Below are positions 35,467 through 43,884 of a DNA stretch of 64,000 nucleotides, one piece after another. Position numbers and translations under genes: made by a program. The notes beneath the pieces were generated by a model, which was not told where the DNA came from, did no database searches, and was given only the letters and a program-made list of their open reading frames with translations. This DNA comes from an uncultured Lachnospiraceae bacterium (GTDB lineage Bacteria > Bacillota > Clostridia > Lachnospirales > Lachnospiraceae). The stretch covers positions 9,246-73,245 of the forward strand of contig CAKRIL010000014.1 of NCBI GenBank assembly GCA_934343915.1. The letters are read 5' to 3'. Numbering within the stretch: the stretch's first letter is position 1; every line of letters begins with the position of its first letter.

Positions 35467-36182
35467 TACATAGGGTGGAGAGAGCGATAATAATGGCGGC
35501 AGGGTTGGGTACAAGACTCAGACCGGTAACGGATACAATACCTAAACCGCTTATTAAAGTTAACGGCATAAGAATTATAGATTCCGTTATTGCCGGATTG
35601 CAGCATAATGGAATAACAGAAATATATATTGTTGTCGGGTATCTTAAGGAAATGTTTTTTGACATTGAAAAACAATATAACGGGATAAAATTAATAGAAA
35701 ATCCATACTATTTAAAATGTAATAATATCTCATCATTGTATGTGGCAAAAGATTATTTGGAAAATTCGATTATTCTTGATGGGGATCAGCTTATTTACAA
35801 TGATGGAATTCTATCTCCGGAGTTTGATAAATCCGGTTATAATGCGGTATGGACGGAGGAACATACAGATGAATGGCTTATGCAGGTTAAGGATGGCAAA
35901 GTTGTATCATGCTCTAGGGAGGGCGGAACTCATGGATGGCAGTTATTTAGTATATCAAGGTGGACTGCAGAAGATGGAGCGAGACTAAAAAGACATCTGG
36001 AGGAAGAATTTGTCCAAAATAAAAATGTGAATTTATACTGGGATGATGTGGTTATGTTCTGCCATTTTAATGAATATGAGCTTGGAATAACAAAGATGAA
36101 GTACAGTGATATTATTGAAATAGATAATCTTGAAGAACTAGTTGCACTTGATTCGACATATATACACTATAAAGAGGTGTGA
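35463..36182 (+). CDS. licC: CTP:phosphocholine cytidylyltransferase (LicC)
   Basis: 239-aa nucleotidyltransferase: AIIMAAGLGTRLRPVTDTIP, then KPLIKVNGIRIID, NISSLYVAKDYLENSIILDGDQ (metal Asp) and VNLYWDDVVMF. LicC makes CDP-choline from phosphocholine and CTP. GTG start at 35463 overlaps the licA stop (GTGA) with GGGAGG upstream; a longer frame from 35400 lies inside licA. Same order licA-licC as in pneumococcal lic1. Confidence 0.9.
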   Translation: MIHRVERAIIMAAGLGTRLRPVTDTIPKPLIKVNGIRIIDSVIAGLQHNGITEIYIVVGYLKEMFFDIEKQYNGIKLIENPYYLKCNNISSLYVAKDYLENSIILDGDQLIYNDGILSPEFDKSGYNAVWTEEHTDEWLMQVKDGKVVSCSREGGTHGWQLFSISRWTAEDGARLKRHLEEEFVQNKNVNLYWDDVVMFCHFNEYELGITKMKYSDIIEIDNLEELVALDSTYIHYKEV

Positions 36183-36186
36183 ACAG

Positions 36187-37689
36187 ATGAAAGAAAAAAA
36201 ACAGATAGATTGGTTAATCACTTTTTGCCCTTTGGCAATAGTGGTGGCATTAAGCTTGTTATTTTTTTTAATGCCGGAAAAGTCAAATAATATTCTAAGT
36301 CAAATCAGGTTTTTTATGGGAAATAAGTTTGGAACATATTTTCTTATAATTGGTCTTGGTGTATTTTTGCTATCAATTTTTTTAGCCTCGTCGAAATATG
36401 GAAATATTGTGCTGGGAGGCAAAGAAGAAAAACCTAAATATTCCTTTTTTGCATGGGGCAGCATGATGTTTACATGTGGACTTGCGGCAGATATCATTTT
36501 TTATTCTTTTGGTGAATGGATTATGTATGCCTCCAATCCTTACATTGATGAAATTGGTGGTTATCAGGATTGGGCGGCTGTTTTCCCGATTTTTCATTGG
36601 AGCTTCATTCCGTGGGGGTTTTATCTTGTGCTTGCAGTGGCTTTTGCTTTTATGATACATGTAAAAAAACGTGAAAGACAGAAGTTCTCAGAAGCCTGCA
36701 GACCGATTTTGGGTAGACACGCAGACGGAATACCCGGAAAGATTATTGATCTTTTAGCCGTATTTGCCCTGCTTGCGGGAACGGCAACAACATTTTGTAT
36801 TGCAACACCTTTGATGTCGGCAATTATAACTGACCTCTTTAATTTTTCAGTCTCAAATACAACGATTACAATTATAATATTGGTTATTACATGTGTGGTA
36901 TATACATATTCGCTGCTTCATGGATTCAAAGGAATCGGATTGCTCGCTAAAATATGTATATATATGTTTTTTGGTTTGATTCTGTATGTTCTTATATTTG
37001 GTGGACAAACATCATATATTGTTGATATGGGATTCCAGTCAATCGGAAAAATGGTTCAGAATTTTATAGGGCTTGCGACATATACGGATCCGATGAGAGA
37101 GACTAATTTCCCCCAGGATTGGACGGTATATTATTGGGCATATTGGATGGTTTGGTGTGTAGCGGCTCCTTTTTTTATAGGTACTATATCAAAAGGGCGG
37201 ACGGTAAGACAGGTAATATGCGGGGGATATTTATTTGGCGTTGGGTCTACAATAGTAAGTTTTGTTGTTTTTGGCAATTATTCGCTTGGACTTCAAAGCA
37301 GTGGAGCGGCTGATTATATTGCTCAATATGAGGCAACAGGAAATTTGTACTCGATTATTATAAATATAATCCACACAATGCCGGGGGCACGGATTATGCT
37401 TGTGATGGTATTGTTAACTATGATAGCTTTCTATTCCACATCCTTTGATTCAATTGCGTATACTGCATCTTGCTATAGTTATCATAAATTGGGTGCGAAT
37501 GAGCAGCCGCATATATTGATTCAATTTATGTGGTGTATTCTGTTGATACTGCTTCCAATAGCACTTGTATTTTCAGACAGTAGTATGAGAAATCTTCAGT
37601 CAGTAAGCATTATTGCGGCTTTTCCGATAGGAATTTTGATGGTGATGATTATTGTTAGCTTCATAAAAGATGCAAGAGAATACAAATGA
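36187..37689 (+). CDS. BCCT-family choline/betaine-type transporter
   Basis: 500-aa membrane protein with about 12 hydrophobic segments and the BCCT signature (DWTVYYWAYWMVWCVAAPFF). It also has FAWGSMMFTCGLAADIIFYS in the early helices and FYSTSFDSIAYTAS late. The only integral membrane protein of the island. Placed directly after licC with RBS AGAGGTG, it probably imports choline for CDP-choline synthesis, taking the place of LicB (inference). Confidence 0.88.
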   Translation: MKEKKQIDWLITFCPLAIVVALSLLFFLMPEKSNNILSQIRFFMGNKFGTYFLIIGLGVFLLSIFLASSKYGNIVLGGKEEKPKYSFFAWGSMMFTCGLAADIIFYSFGEWIMYASNPYIDEIGGYQDWAAVFPIFHWSFIPWGFYLVLAVAFAFMIHVKKRERQKFSEACRPILGRHADGIPGKIIDLLAVFALLAGTATTFCIATPLMSAIITDLFNFSVSNTTITIIILVITCVVYTYSLLHGFKGIGLLAKICIYMFFGLILYVLIFGGQTSYIVDMGFQSIGKMVQNFIGLATYTDPMRETNFPQDWTVYYWAYWMVWCVAAPFFIGTISKGRTVRQVICGGYLFGVGSTIVSFVVFGNYSLGLQSSGAADYIAQYEATGNLYSIIINIIHTMPGARIMLVMVLLTMIAFYSTSFDSIAYTASCYSYHKLGANEQPHILIQFMWCILLILLPIALVFSDSSMRNLQSVSIIAAFPIGILMVMIIVSFIKDAREYK

Positions 37690-37693
37690 TATA

Positions 37694-37722
37694 TTTACAT
37701 TGAAGATATAAATTAATATAAT
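37694..37722 (+). promoter_or_regulatory. Sigma-A promoter of the CDP-pentitol operon
   Basis: TTTACA (37694-37699), 17 bases, TATAAT (37717-37722), directly after the BCCT gene. Full -10 and 5 of 6 at -35. It starts a four-gene unit rpe-like, methyltransferase, tarI-like, tarJ-like. Confidence 0.7.
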
Positions 37723-37778
37723 AATAATTGAATTGGTTACAGCATCTATGCGCAGATATGCAGAGGAAAAGAGGAAAA

Positions 37779-38459
37779 ATGAAAACAGAATTTACGGCTT
37801 CGATGATGTGTGCAGACTTCGGACATCTTGAGAGAGAGGTAAGAGAACTGGAAGATGGAGGTATCGATTCGTTTCACATAGATATAATGGATGGCAGATA
37901 TGTGCCGAATTATGCGATGTCACTTAATGATTTACGCTATATACGTTCGGCTACGGAGCTTCCGCTGGATGTACATCTTATGATTGAACATCCAAATACC
38001 CATATTGAATTGTTTCTGCGTAATTTGAATGAGGGTGACACGGTATATATTCATCCGGAGGCGGAGTATCATCCGTCAACAACATTGCAGAAAATAATTG
38101 ATGCGGGCATGATGCCGGGAATAGCCATCAATCCCGGAACAAGTATAGAGACAGTTATGGAAATGCTGCAAATTGTCGATAAAGTATTAGTAATGTCAGT
38201 TAATCCGGGTAATGCAGGGCAGATGTATCTGCCATATGTCGGAAAGAAGATTGACAGATTGTTAAAGATTAAGGATGAAATGGGTTTTGAAATATATTGG
38301 GACGGTGCTTGTGGAATGGACAAGATAGAAACCTTTGCACCAAAAGGGGTTAAGGGTTTTGTGCTTGGCACCACGGTGCTTTTTGGAAAAGACAGACCGT
38401 ATAAAGAGATTTTAACCGATATAAAGAAAAAAACAATGATTTCCAATGAAAGGTGTTAA
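37779..38459 (+). CDS. Ribulose-phosphate 3-epimerase family protein
   Basis: 226-aa TIM barrel: TASMMCADFGHLEREVRELE, FHIDIMDGRYVPNYAMS (metal HxD), LDVHLMIEHPNTHIE (HL), VMSVNPGNAGQMYLPYVGKK and a final IYWDGACGMDKIE (Asp). Epimerases of this family interconvert ribulose-5-P and xylulose-5-P. Next to TarI/TarJ homologues it may supply a specific pentulose for a CDP-pentitol (inference). ATG 37779 follows AAAGAGGA. Confidence 0.85.
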   Translation: MKTEFTASMMCADFGHLEREVRELEDGGIDSFHIDIMDGRYVPNYAMSLNDLRYIRSATELPLDVHLMIEHPNTHIELFLRNLNEGDTVYIHPEAEYHPSTTLQKIIDAGMMPGIAINPGTSIETVMEMLQIVDKVLVMSVNPGNAGQMYLPYVGKKIDRLLKIKDEMGFEIYWDGACGMDKIETFAPKGVKGFVLGTTVLFGKDRPYKEILTDIKKKTMISNERC

Positions 38460-38471
38460 AGGGTGACAAAC

Positions 38472-40175
38472 ATGTATGATGAATTAATTAAGAAACTGAA
38501 TCCGAAACCTGTTTTCAATCTTACATGGTATAAGAATGAAGATTTGTATTCAGAAGGTGAAATTGAAGATAAGATAATTGACATGATAGCAGGCAATGAA
38601 ACAGAAAATTATAGTAAGGTTATTGCAGAGGAGTTTGGCTGGTCTACTTACTACCACTTGACGCACACGCGAAAGAATATTGTAAACTGGTATCCGTTTA
38701 AAAAGGATAGCAGTGTGCTTGAGATTGGATGCGGTATGGGGGCAATAACCAATTTATTGTGTGAAAAGTGTAATGATGTAACAGCGGTAGAACTATCCAG
38801 GAAAAGGGCAACGGCAGCACTTTTGCGTTGCAAGGACAAAGAAAATCTTGAAATTATTGTAGGAAATTTAAATGACATTGAATTTGGAAAGAAATTTGAC
38901 TATATAACATTGATAGGTGTATTGGAGTATCAGGGAAAATATACTAATACTGACAATCCTTATATGGATTTTATAAAAGAAATAAAGAAACTGTTAAAAC
39001 CGGATGGCAGGCTGTTGATTGCAATAGAAAATAAGTATGGACTTAAATATTGGTGCGGAGCAAGGGAAGATCATACCGGAATTCCATTTGCAGGAATTAA
39101 CCAGTACAGCTTTACAGATAACGGAGTGAGAACATTTTCAAAAGCTGAACTTGATAGACTTATAAAAGAAAGTGGATTTAAAAATACATATTTCTATTAT
39201 CCTATGCCTGATTACAAACTCCCTAGAGTTATATATTCCGAAAATTGGTTACCTGACAGTGAAAGCAGCCAGAATCTTCGGCCTTATTATGCTCCGGATA
39301 GGAGTACGCTTGTTGCTGATGAAATGTCAATATATAAGGATGTAATAGATAACAATGTCTTTGAATTTTTTGCAAATTCTTTTCTGGTTGAATGTTCTGA
39401 CAGTGAAGATGTAGGAAAGGTAAGCTTTGCGGTTATAAGTAATGAAAGATTGGAAAAGTACAGAGTTGGAACAAGGTGTATTGGAAAAGATAAGGTAGAA
39501 AAGTTTGCGCTTAATCCTACTCTGGGACAAGAACACCTGATGCAGATAAAGAAAAATACAGATGCTTTGAAAAAGGCAGGATTAAATGTTCTAGAGCATG
39601 TATATGAGAATGAAAAAATTATAACTGATTATTCAAAGGATATGCTGTTAGAAGAAAAGTTACATGAATTATACTGTAAAAAAGATATAGATGGTATATA
39701 TAAAATGTGCGATAAGCTTTACAATCAGATTTTGTGTTCATCCGAGCATCTTACATCAGATGACAATATATTATATGAGTTGAATATTGCTTCTAATATG
39801 CATGATGATAAGTATGGACCTATTATGAAAATCGGTTATTTGGACATGATTTTCAGGAATGCTTTTGTTAAAGATGATGATTGGTACTGGTTTGACCAGG
39901 AGTGGATATTGGGCGGTGTGCCGGCGAATTATATATTATGCAGGGCTGTACGACTGATGTATATGTCGTTTCCGGATATGGAAATGGTATTGCCGGCTGA
40001 TAAAATACTGCGCAGATATGGATTGATTCCTGAAATATTAAAAGAGTATAACAGTCTTGAAAAAATGTTTATAGAATTAGTTATGGATATGTATCATCTT
40101 ACGGAAAGCAATTATTTTGCTTATGGAGATAGAAAAACATATATGGATAATATAAATAAAATTTTAACAAATTAA
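38472..40175 (+). CDS. SAM-dependent methyltransferase fused to an uncharacterised C-terminal domain
   Basis: 567 aa. Methyltransferase at residues 70-250: VLEIGCGMGAITNLLCEK, VTAVELSRKRATAAL, FDYITLIGVLEYQGKYT, LLKPDGRLLIAIENKYGLKY. The C-terminal half (about 330-567) is not recognised for certain. Its pattern (KFALNPTLGQEHLMQIKKN, then WYWFDQEWILGGVPANYILC) recalls a kinase-like fold, as in LPS or sugar kinases, with DQEW in place of the metal motif. ATG 38472 with GGGTG upstream is preferred to GTG 38463. Confidence 0.75.
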   Translation: MYDELIKKLNPKPVFNLTWYKNEDLYSEGEIEDKIIDMIAGNETENYSKVIAEEFGWSTYYHLTHTRKNIVNWYPFKKDSSVLEIGCGMGAITNLLCEKCNDVTAVELSRKRATAALLRCKDKENLEIIVGNLNDIEFGKKFDYITLIGVLEYQGKYTNTDNPYMDFIKEIKKLLKPDGRLLIAIENKYGLKYWCGAREDHTGIPFAGINQYSFTDNGVRTFSKAELDRLIKESGFKNTYFYYPMPDYKLPRVIYSENWLPDSESSQNLRPYYAPDRSTLVADEMSIYKDVIDNNVFEFFANSFLVECSDSEDVGKVSFAVISNERLEKYRVGTRCIGKDKVEKFALNPTLGQEHLMQIKKNTDALKKAGLNVLEHVYENEKIITDYSKDMLLEEKLHELYCKKDIDGIYKMCDKLYNQILCSSEHLTSDDNILYELNIASNMHDDKYGPIMKIGYLDMIFRNAFVKDDDWYWFDQEWILGGVPANYILCRAVRLMYMSFPDMEMVLPADKILRRYGLIPEILKEYNSLEKMFIELVMDMYHLTESNYFAYGDRKTYMDNINKILTN

Positions 40176-40201
40176 TTTATATATGTTTGGATGGGGGATA
40201 T

Positions 40202-40921
40202 ATGATTACTGCACTTATTTTGGCAGGAGGAAAGGGTTTAAGAATTGGAAGCGATGTTCCAAAGCAGTACATACAGGTGGGAAAGCGCCCCATAATATCA
40301 TATTGCTTGAGAACATTAGCATGCAGCAATAGGATTGATGCTATATGGATAGTGGCTGACAGGATGAGGCAGGATTACATTCGCGGCTGTATGGAAAGGG
40401 ATGCGAGGCTGCTCGGAGAACGGGTTTTAAAAAAGTTTCGTGGTTTTTCCGAACCTGGAGAGAATAGGCAGTTGTCGATTTATAATGGTATATGTGATGT
40501 AATTAAATATATAGGTGTGGACGGATATATTTTAGTGCATGATGCTGCCCGCCCGCGCCTGAGTATGACTCTGATAAAGAGATGCGTTGATGCAGCCGAT
40601 GGACATGATGGTGTAATTCCTGTTATTCCGATGAAGGATACGGTATATAGAAGCGATGACGGGAAAAATATCACGGGACTGCTTAAAAGGAGCACTTTGT
40701 ATGCCGGACAGGCTCCGGAGCTGTTTAGTATCAATAAGTATTACGAAGCGAATAGGACACTTATTCCCGATAAAATACTGGACATAAACGGTTCAACAGA
40801 ACCGGCGGTGCTCTCCGGAATGGATATTGTGATGGTCAATGGTCATGAGAGTAATTATAAGATAACAACAGCGTCTGACCTAGAACGTTTCAAAAGCTAT
40901 GTTGCTTCATTACATATTTGA
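40202..40921 (+). CDS. tarI: TarI/IspD-type cytidylyltransferase (CDP-pentitol synthesis)
   Basis: 239-aa IspD-family nucleotidyltransferase: ITALILAGGKGLRIGSDVPK, QYIQVGKRPIISYCLRTL, ENRQLSIYNGICDV, and the signature ILVHDAARPRLSM. IspD itself acts on methylerythritol-P, but the neighbour (an MDR pentitol-type dehydrogenase) and the lic genes make D-ribitol-5-P cytidylyltransferase (TarI) the better call. GGGGGA lies before ATG 40202. Exact pentitol not decidable. Confidence 0.8.
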   Translation: MITALILAGGKGLRIGSDVPKQYIQVGKRPIISYCLRTLACSNRIDAIWIVADRMRQDYIRGCMERDARLLGERVLKKFRGFSEPGENRQLSIYNGICDVIKYIGVDGYILVHDAARPRLSMTLIKRCVDAADGHDGVIPVIPMKDTVYRSDDGKNITGLLKRSTLYAGQAPELFSINKYYEANRTLIPDKILDINGSTEPAVLSGMDIVMVNGHESNYKITTASDLERFKSYVASLHI

Positions 40922-40955
40922 GAGTATAAGATAAACAATATAAGGAGCTGCTTAT

Positions 40956-42014
40956 ATGAAGGCGTGGGTTTTACATGATATAGGAAATATAACATTGGAT
41001 GATGTGCCTGTTCCGAAACCCGAACGGGGGCAGGTGCTGGTGAAAGTAAAGGCAGCGGGAATATGTGGTTCAGACATCCCGCGAATATACTCTACCGGAG
41101 CACACAAAATGCCGTTGATTCCCGGACATGAATTTGCCGGTGAGGTCATAGGGTTGGGAGAGGGTGTAGGCAACAAATGGTTGGGAAAGAGAGTAGGTGT
41201 GTTTCCGCTTATTCCATGTAAAAGGTGTACATCATGTAATAATCGCATATATGAAATGTGCCGCAATTACAATTACCTTGGTTCAAGATGCAACGGGGGA
41301 TTTGCAGAATATGCAGCAGTTCCGGAATGGAATCTTATAGATTTGGGTGGTAATGTCAAATATGAGGAAGCAGCTATGCTTGAGCCGATGTCAGTTGCAG
41401 TTCATGCAATCAGAAGGGTTAATCCGGTGCCGGGCGACCGGGTACTTGTACTTGGACAGGGGACGATTGGTGAATTGATTGTAATGTTCCTTATTGAAAT
41501 GGGCATAGAGAACATTTTCGTGGTGGGTAATAAAGAACTTCAACGTGACAATATGATAAAGCTTGGCATATCTAAAGAAAACTATTGTGACAGCAGAACA
41601 CAGAATACTTGCCAATGGATACACGATATGACAGACGGGCAGGGAGTAGATGTAGCATTTGAATGTGTCGGTTCTAACAAAACGATAGCTCAGTCGGTTG
41701 ATTGTGCTGCACCGGCCGGAAGGGTATGCGTGGTGGGAAATCCTTGTGGCGAAATGACATTTGAGAGAAATACTTACTGGAAAATTCTGAGAAATCAATT
41801 AATTATAACCGGGACATGGAATTCAAGTTTTTATGGTGAAAGTGATTTGGATAACATAAAAGATGATTGGCATTATGCCTTAAGCAGATTGAAACATACT
41901 AAAATTAATCCGTCTGTGTTTATCACACATTTATTGTCTATAAACGAGTTGGAACATGGCTTAATTATTATGCGTGATAAAACAGAGGACTACGTAAAAA
42001 TTATGGTACATTAA
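40956..42014 (+). CDS. Zinc-dependent MDR dehydrogenase (TarJ-like)
   Basis: 352 aa. Catalytic-zinc region AAGICGSDIPRIY and GHEFAGEVIGLGEGVG; structural-zinc cysteines CKRCTSCNNRIYEMC; coenzyme fold VLVLGQGTIGELIVMFL. Related to polyol and galactitol-1-P dehydrogenases. With TarI next to it, the inferred reaction is NADPH reduction of ribulose-5-P (or another pentulose-P) to the pentitol-P. Its stop codon abuts the stop of the convergent gene with no base between. Confidence 0.82.
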   Translation: MKAWVLHDIGNITLDDVPVPKPERGQVLVKVKAAGICGSDIPRIYSTGAHKMPLIPGHEFAGEVIGLGEGVGNKWLGKRVGVFPLIPCKRCTSCNNRIYEMCRNYNYLGSRCNGGFAEYAAVPEWNLIDLGGNVKYEEAAMLEPMSVAVHAIRRVNPVPGDRVLVLGQGTIGELIVMFLIEMGIENIFVVGNKELQRDNMIKLGISKENYCDSRTQNTCQWIHDMTDGQGVDVAFECVGSNKTIAQSVDCAAPAGRVCVVGNPCGEMTFERNTYWKILRNQLIITGTWNSSFYGESDLDNIKDDWHYALSRLKHTKINPSVFITHLLSINELEHGLIIMRDKTEDYVKIMVH

Positions 42015-42665
42015 TCAGGACATATATTCATTTAGAAAAATTTTTCGGTATTTGTGATATGATCTCAAGTTGAGCAGGCCATCATTATGTATAGCCATAG
42101 GTTCGCGATTTGCAGGGATTACTACTTTGTAGCCATTTTTTCTGAATTCAAAGCTTTGTGATGCATCATAAAAATCCCAGCCGTCAAATAAATCCTCGCG
42201 CCATGGCAAATCCGCTTGTGTCGCCATTAGAAAACCATCTACTGCGTCAGCTTCAACATATTTATCTGAAGATGTATCAAAAAATTTTTTATTTTTCCCA
42301 TAAATATATGTTGAATAGAGAGCACCTATTTCTTTTTTTGCCCACATTATGCCGTTATGAGGCATGCTTTGTGCACCTACAAGACCAATAAGACCTATGG
42401 AATTGTCGTCAAAGATAGCAAGAATTTTATATAGAAAATCCGGATCAATAATAAAAACATCCTGGTGCATGTATATTTTGTATTTTGCATCGGAGGCATT
42501 CATGGCCTCGTTGTAGCCGGATGCCATGGACGTGGAATCATATATGGTTATACAGTCTATGGAGTATCCGTCAGGAATATTTAAGTGGTTTATATAATAA
42601 ATAGCTTCATTAAATGAAGAGTCATTATTTACACACATTATAAAGCAAATCTTTTTACAATCCAT
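42015..42665 (-). CDS. GT2-like glycosyltransferase of the duplicated pair, copy 1
   Basis: 216-aa small GT-A protein: KKICFIMCVNNDSSFNEAIY, YNEAMNASDAKYKIYMHQDV (HQD at the metal-site position), GLIGLVGAQSMPHNGIMW, LPWREDLFDGWDFYDASQSF. Matches the short Glyco_tranf_2_5-type family. Near-duplicate of the gene at 43225. Start overlaps the end of the upstream 186-aa gene by 11 bases. Last gene of the minus-strand run. Confidence 0.82.
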   Translation of the reverse strand: MDCKKICFIMCVNNDSSFNEAIYYINHLNIPDGYSIDCITIYDSTSMASGYNEAMNASDAKYKIYMHQDVFIIDPDFLYKILAIFDDNSIGLIGLVGAQSMPHNGIMWAKKEIGALYSTYIYGKNKKFFDTSSDKYVEADAVDGFLMATQADLPWREDLFDGWDFYDASQSFEFRKNGYKVVIPANREPMAIHNDGLLNLRSYHKYRKIFLNEYMS

Positions 42666-43215
42666 ATTCTATACGAATCCTTTCCGTGGTTTTGTACGGG
42701 AGTGTTATCATATTGTGGTTATTTAAAAGTGTAAGTAATTTGTCGTAGCAATTATTTGTAAAAGCAGCAGTTCTTATGATTTCTGCAAAATAATAGAGGG
42801 ACAGATTATTTTCTTTAATTAGTTCTACAAGCAGTTCTTTGGCTTCAACATCATCAAAAAATTCAATTCGCCATAAGATATATTTAGTCCGTTCGATAAG
42901 CCGTACAAAATCCTCAATAGTGTCAATGGTATCTAATATAGAGACTTCGGATTGTGAATTACGTTCACATATATATACTTGCATTATCTCATACATATAT
43001 GCAAACTCAGGAACATTTTTGTATGTATTTATAGTGTCCTGGTTTGTAAATATTAATGCAAGGCTTTTCTTAGCCTCTTCGGAATGAAGCCTAAAAAGCT
43101 GCTGTATATTTTTTCTGAATTCCGGATAAAATTTGTCTATTTTGTAATATTGTTGAGAGGTCTGATTTTCATATTCAGATGCGAAAGCATCGCTGTCTCT
43201 GTCGAATGTTGGCAT
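42655..43215 (-). CDS. Uncharacterised helical protein, duplicated pair, copy 1
   Basis: 186 aa, mostly helical, without a known motif. N-terminus DSDAFASEYENQTSQQYYKI and C-terminus TTERIRIEYGL match its paralogue at 43874 (TSEAYALDYEKNFLNQYKEI, ATERIRIKYGL). The middle keeps NVPEFAYMYEIMQVYICER and RTKYILWRIEFFDD. Always followed by the short GT2, so it probably works with it, for instance as acceptor-binding subunit (inference). Shorter than its paralogue by about 45 residues. Confidence 0.75.
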   Translation of the reverse strand: MPTFDRDSDAFASEYENQTSQQYYKIDKFYPEFRKNIQQLFRLHSEEAKKSLALIFTNQDTINTYKNVPEFAYMYEIMQVYICERNSQSEVSILDTIDTIEDFVRLIERTKYILWRIEFFDDVEAKELLVELIKENNLSLYYFAEIIRTAAFTNNCYDKLLTLLNNHNMITLPYKTTERIRIEYGL

Positions 43216-43224
43216 AGGAACTCC

Positions 43225-43884
43225 TTAATTTAATAAATTACTGTATTCTTTTATAAATATTTTCCTATATTTAAAATAGTTTCTTAAATTGAGTAGGCCG
43301 TCATTGTGAACGACAAGAGCATTATCGGAAACGGGAACAACGACTTTGTATCCACGTTTACGAAATTCAAAACTTTGTGATGCATCATAGAAGTCCCAGC
43401 CATCAAATAAGTCTTCACGCCAAGGAATATCATATTGAGTAGCTAAGAGCATACCGTCAGCGGCTTCAACATCAAAATATTTTTGACCTTGGGATGGTGA
43501 AATATTTCGATTTGATGTATATATGCATGTTGAAAAAAATGCTCCAACCTCATTTCCTTCCCACATTATTCCATTGACCGGCATTTTTTGTGCACCTATT
43601 ATACCAATCATGCCTATTTTTTTATCTGAAAATATATCAAGCAGTTTGTATAAAAAATTCTTGTCAACAATAAAGACATCCTGATGCATATATATTTTAT
43701 ACTTTGCATCTGATGCCTGCATTGCTTCATTATAACCTGATGTCATAGAGTGAGCGTCGGTAACCGTAATGCAATCAAGTGCATAGCCGTCAGGAATGCT
43801 AAGCCGATTAATATAATATAATGCCTCATTTTTAGAAAATTCATTGTTGGTACACATTATAAAACATATTTTTTTAGAGTCCAT
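43225..43884 (-). CDS. GT2-like glycosyltransferase of the duplicated pair, copy 2
   Basis: 219-aa paralogue of the gene at 42015: KKICFIMCTNNEFSKNEALY, YNEAMQASDAKYKIYMHQDV, GMIGIIGAQKMPVNGIMW, IPWREDLFDGWDFYDASQSF. The two copies are close enough to show a recent local duplication. The start overlaps the upstream gene by 11 bases, exactly as in copy 1. Confidence 0.83.
   Translation of the reverse strand: MDSKKICFIMCTNNEFSKNEALYYINRLSIPDGYALDCITVTDAHSMTSGYNEAMQASDAKYKIYMHQDVFIVDKNFLYKLLDIFSDKKIGMIGIIGAQKMPVNGIMWEGNEVGAFFSTCIYTSNRNISPSQGQKYFDVEAADGMLLATQYDIPWREDLFDGWDFYDASQSFEFRKRGYKVVVPVSDNALVVHNDGLLNLRNYFKYRKIFIKEYSNLLN

Noticed and set aside
40202..40921. Housekeeping IspD (isoprenoid synthesis)
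   Set aside because: The neighbours are a pentitol-type dehydrogenase, an epimerase and lic genes, with no other MEP-pathway gene, so TarI is the better reading; not fully excluded.
40956..42014. Threonine or sorbitol dehydrogenase of central metabolism
   Set aside because: The MDR family is broad, but the location next to TarI favours a pentulose-phosphate reductase.
15856..42014. Capsule or teichoic acid locus
   Set aside because: No Wzx/Wzy, TagGH/TacF, TagO/TagA or initiating transferase, and the locus sits inside the flagellar region.
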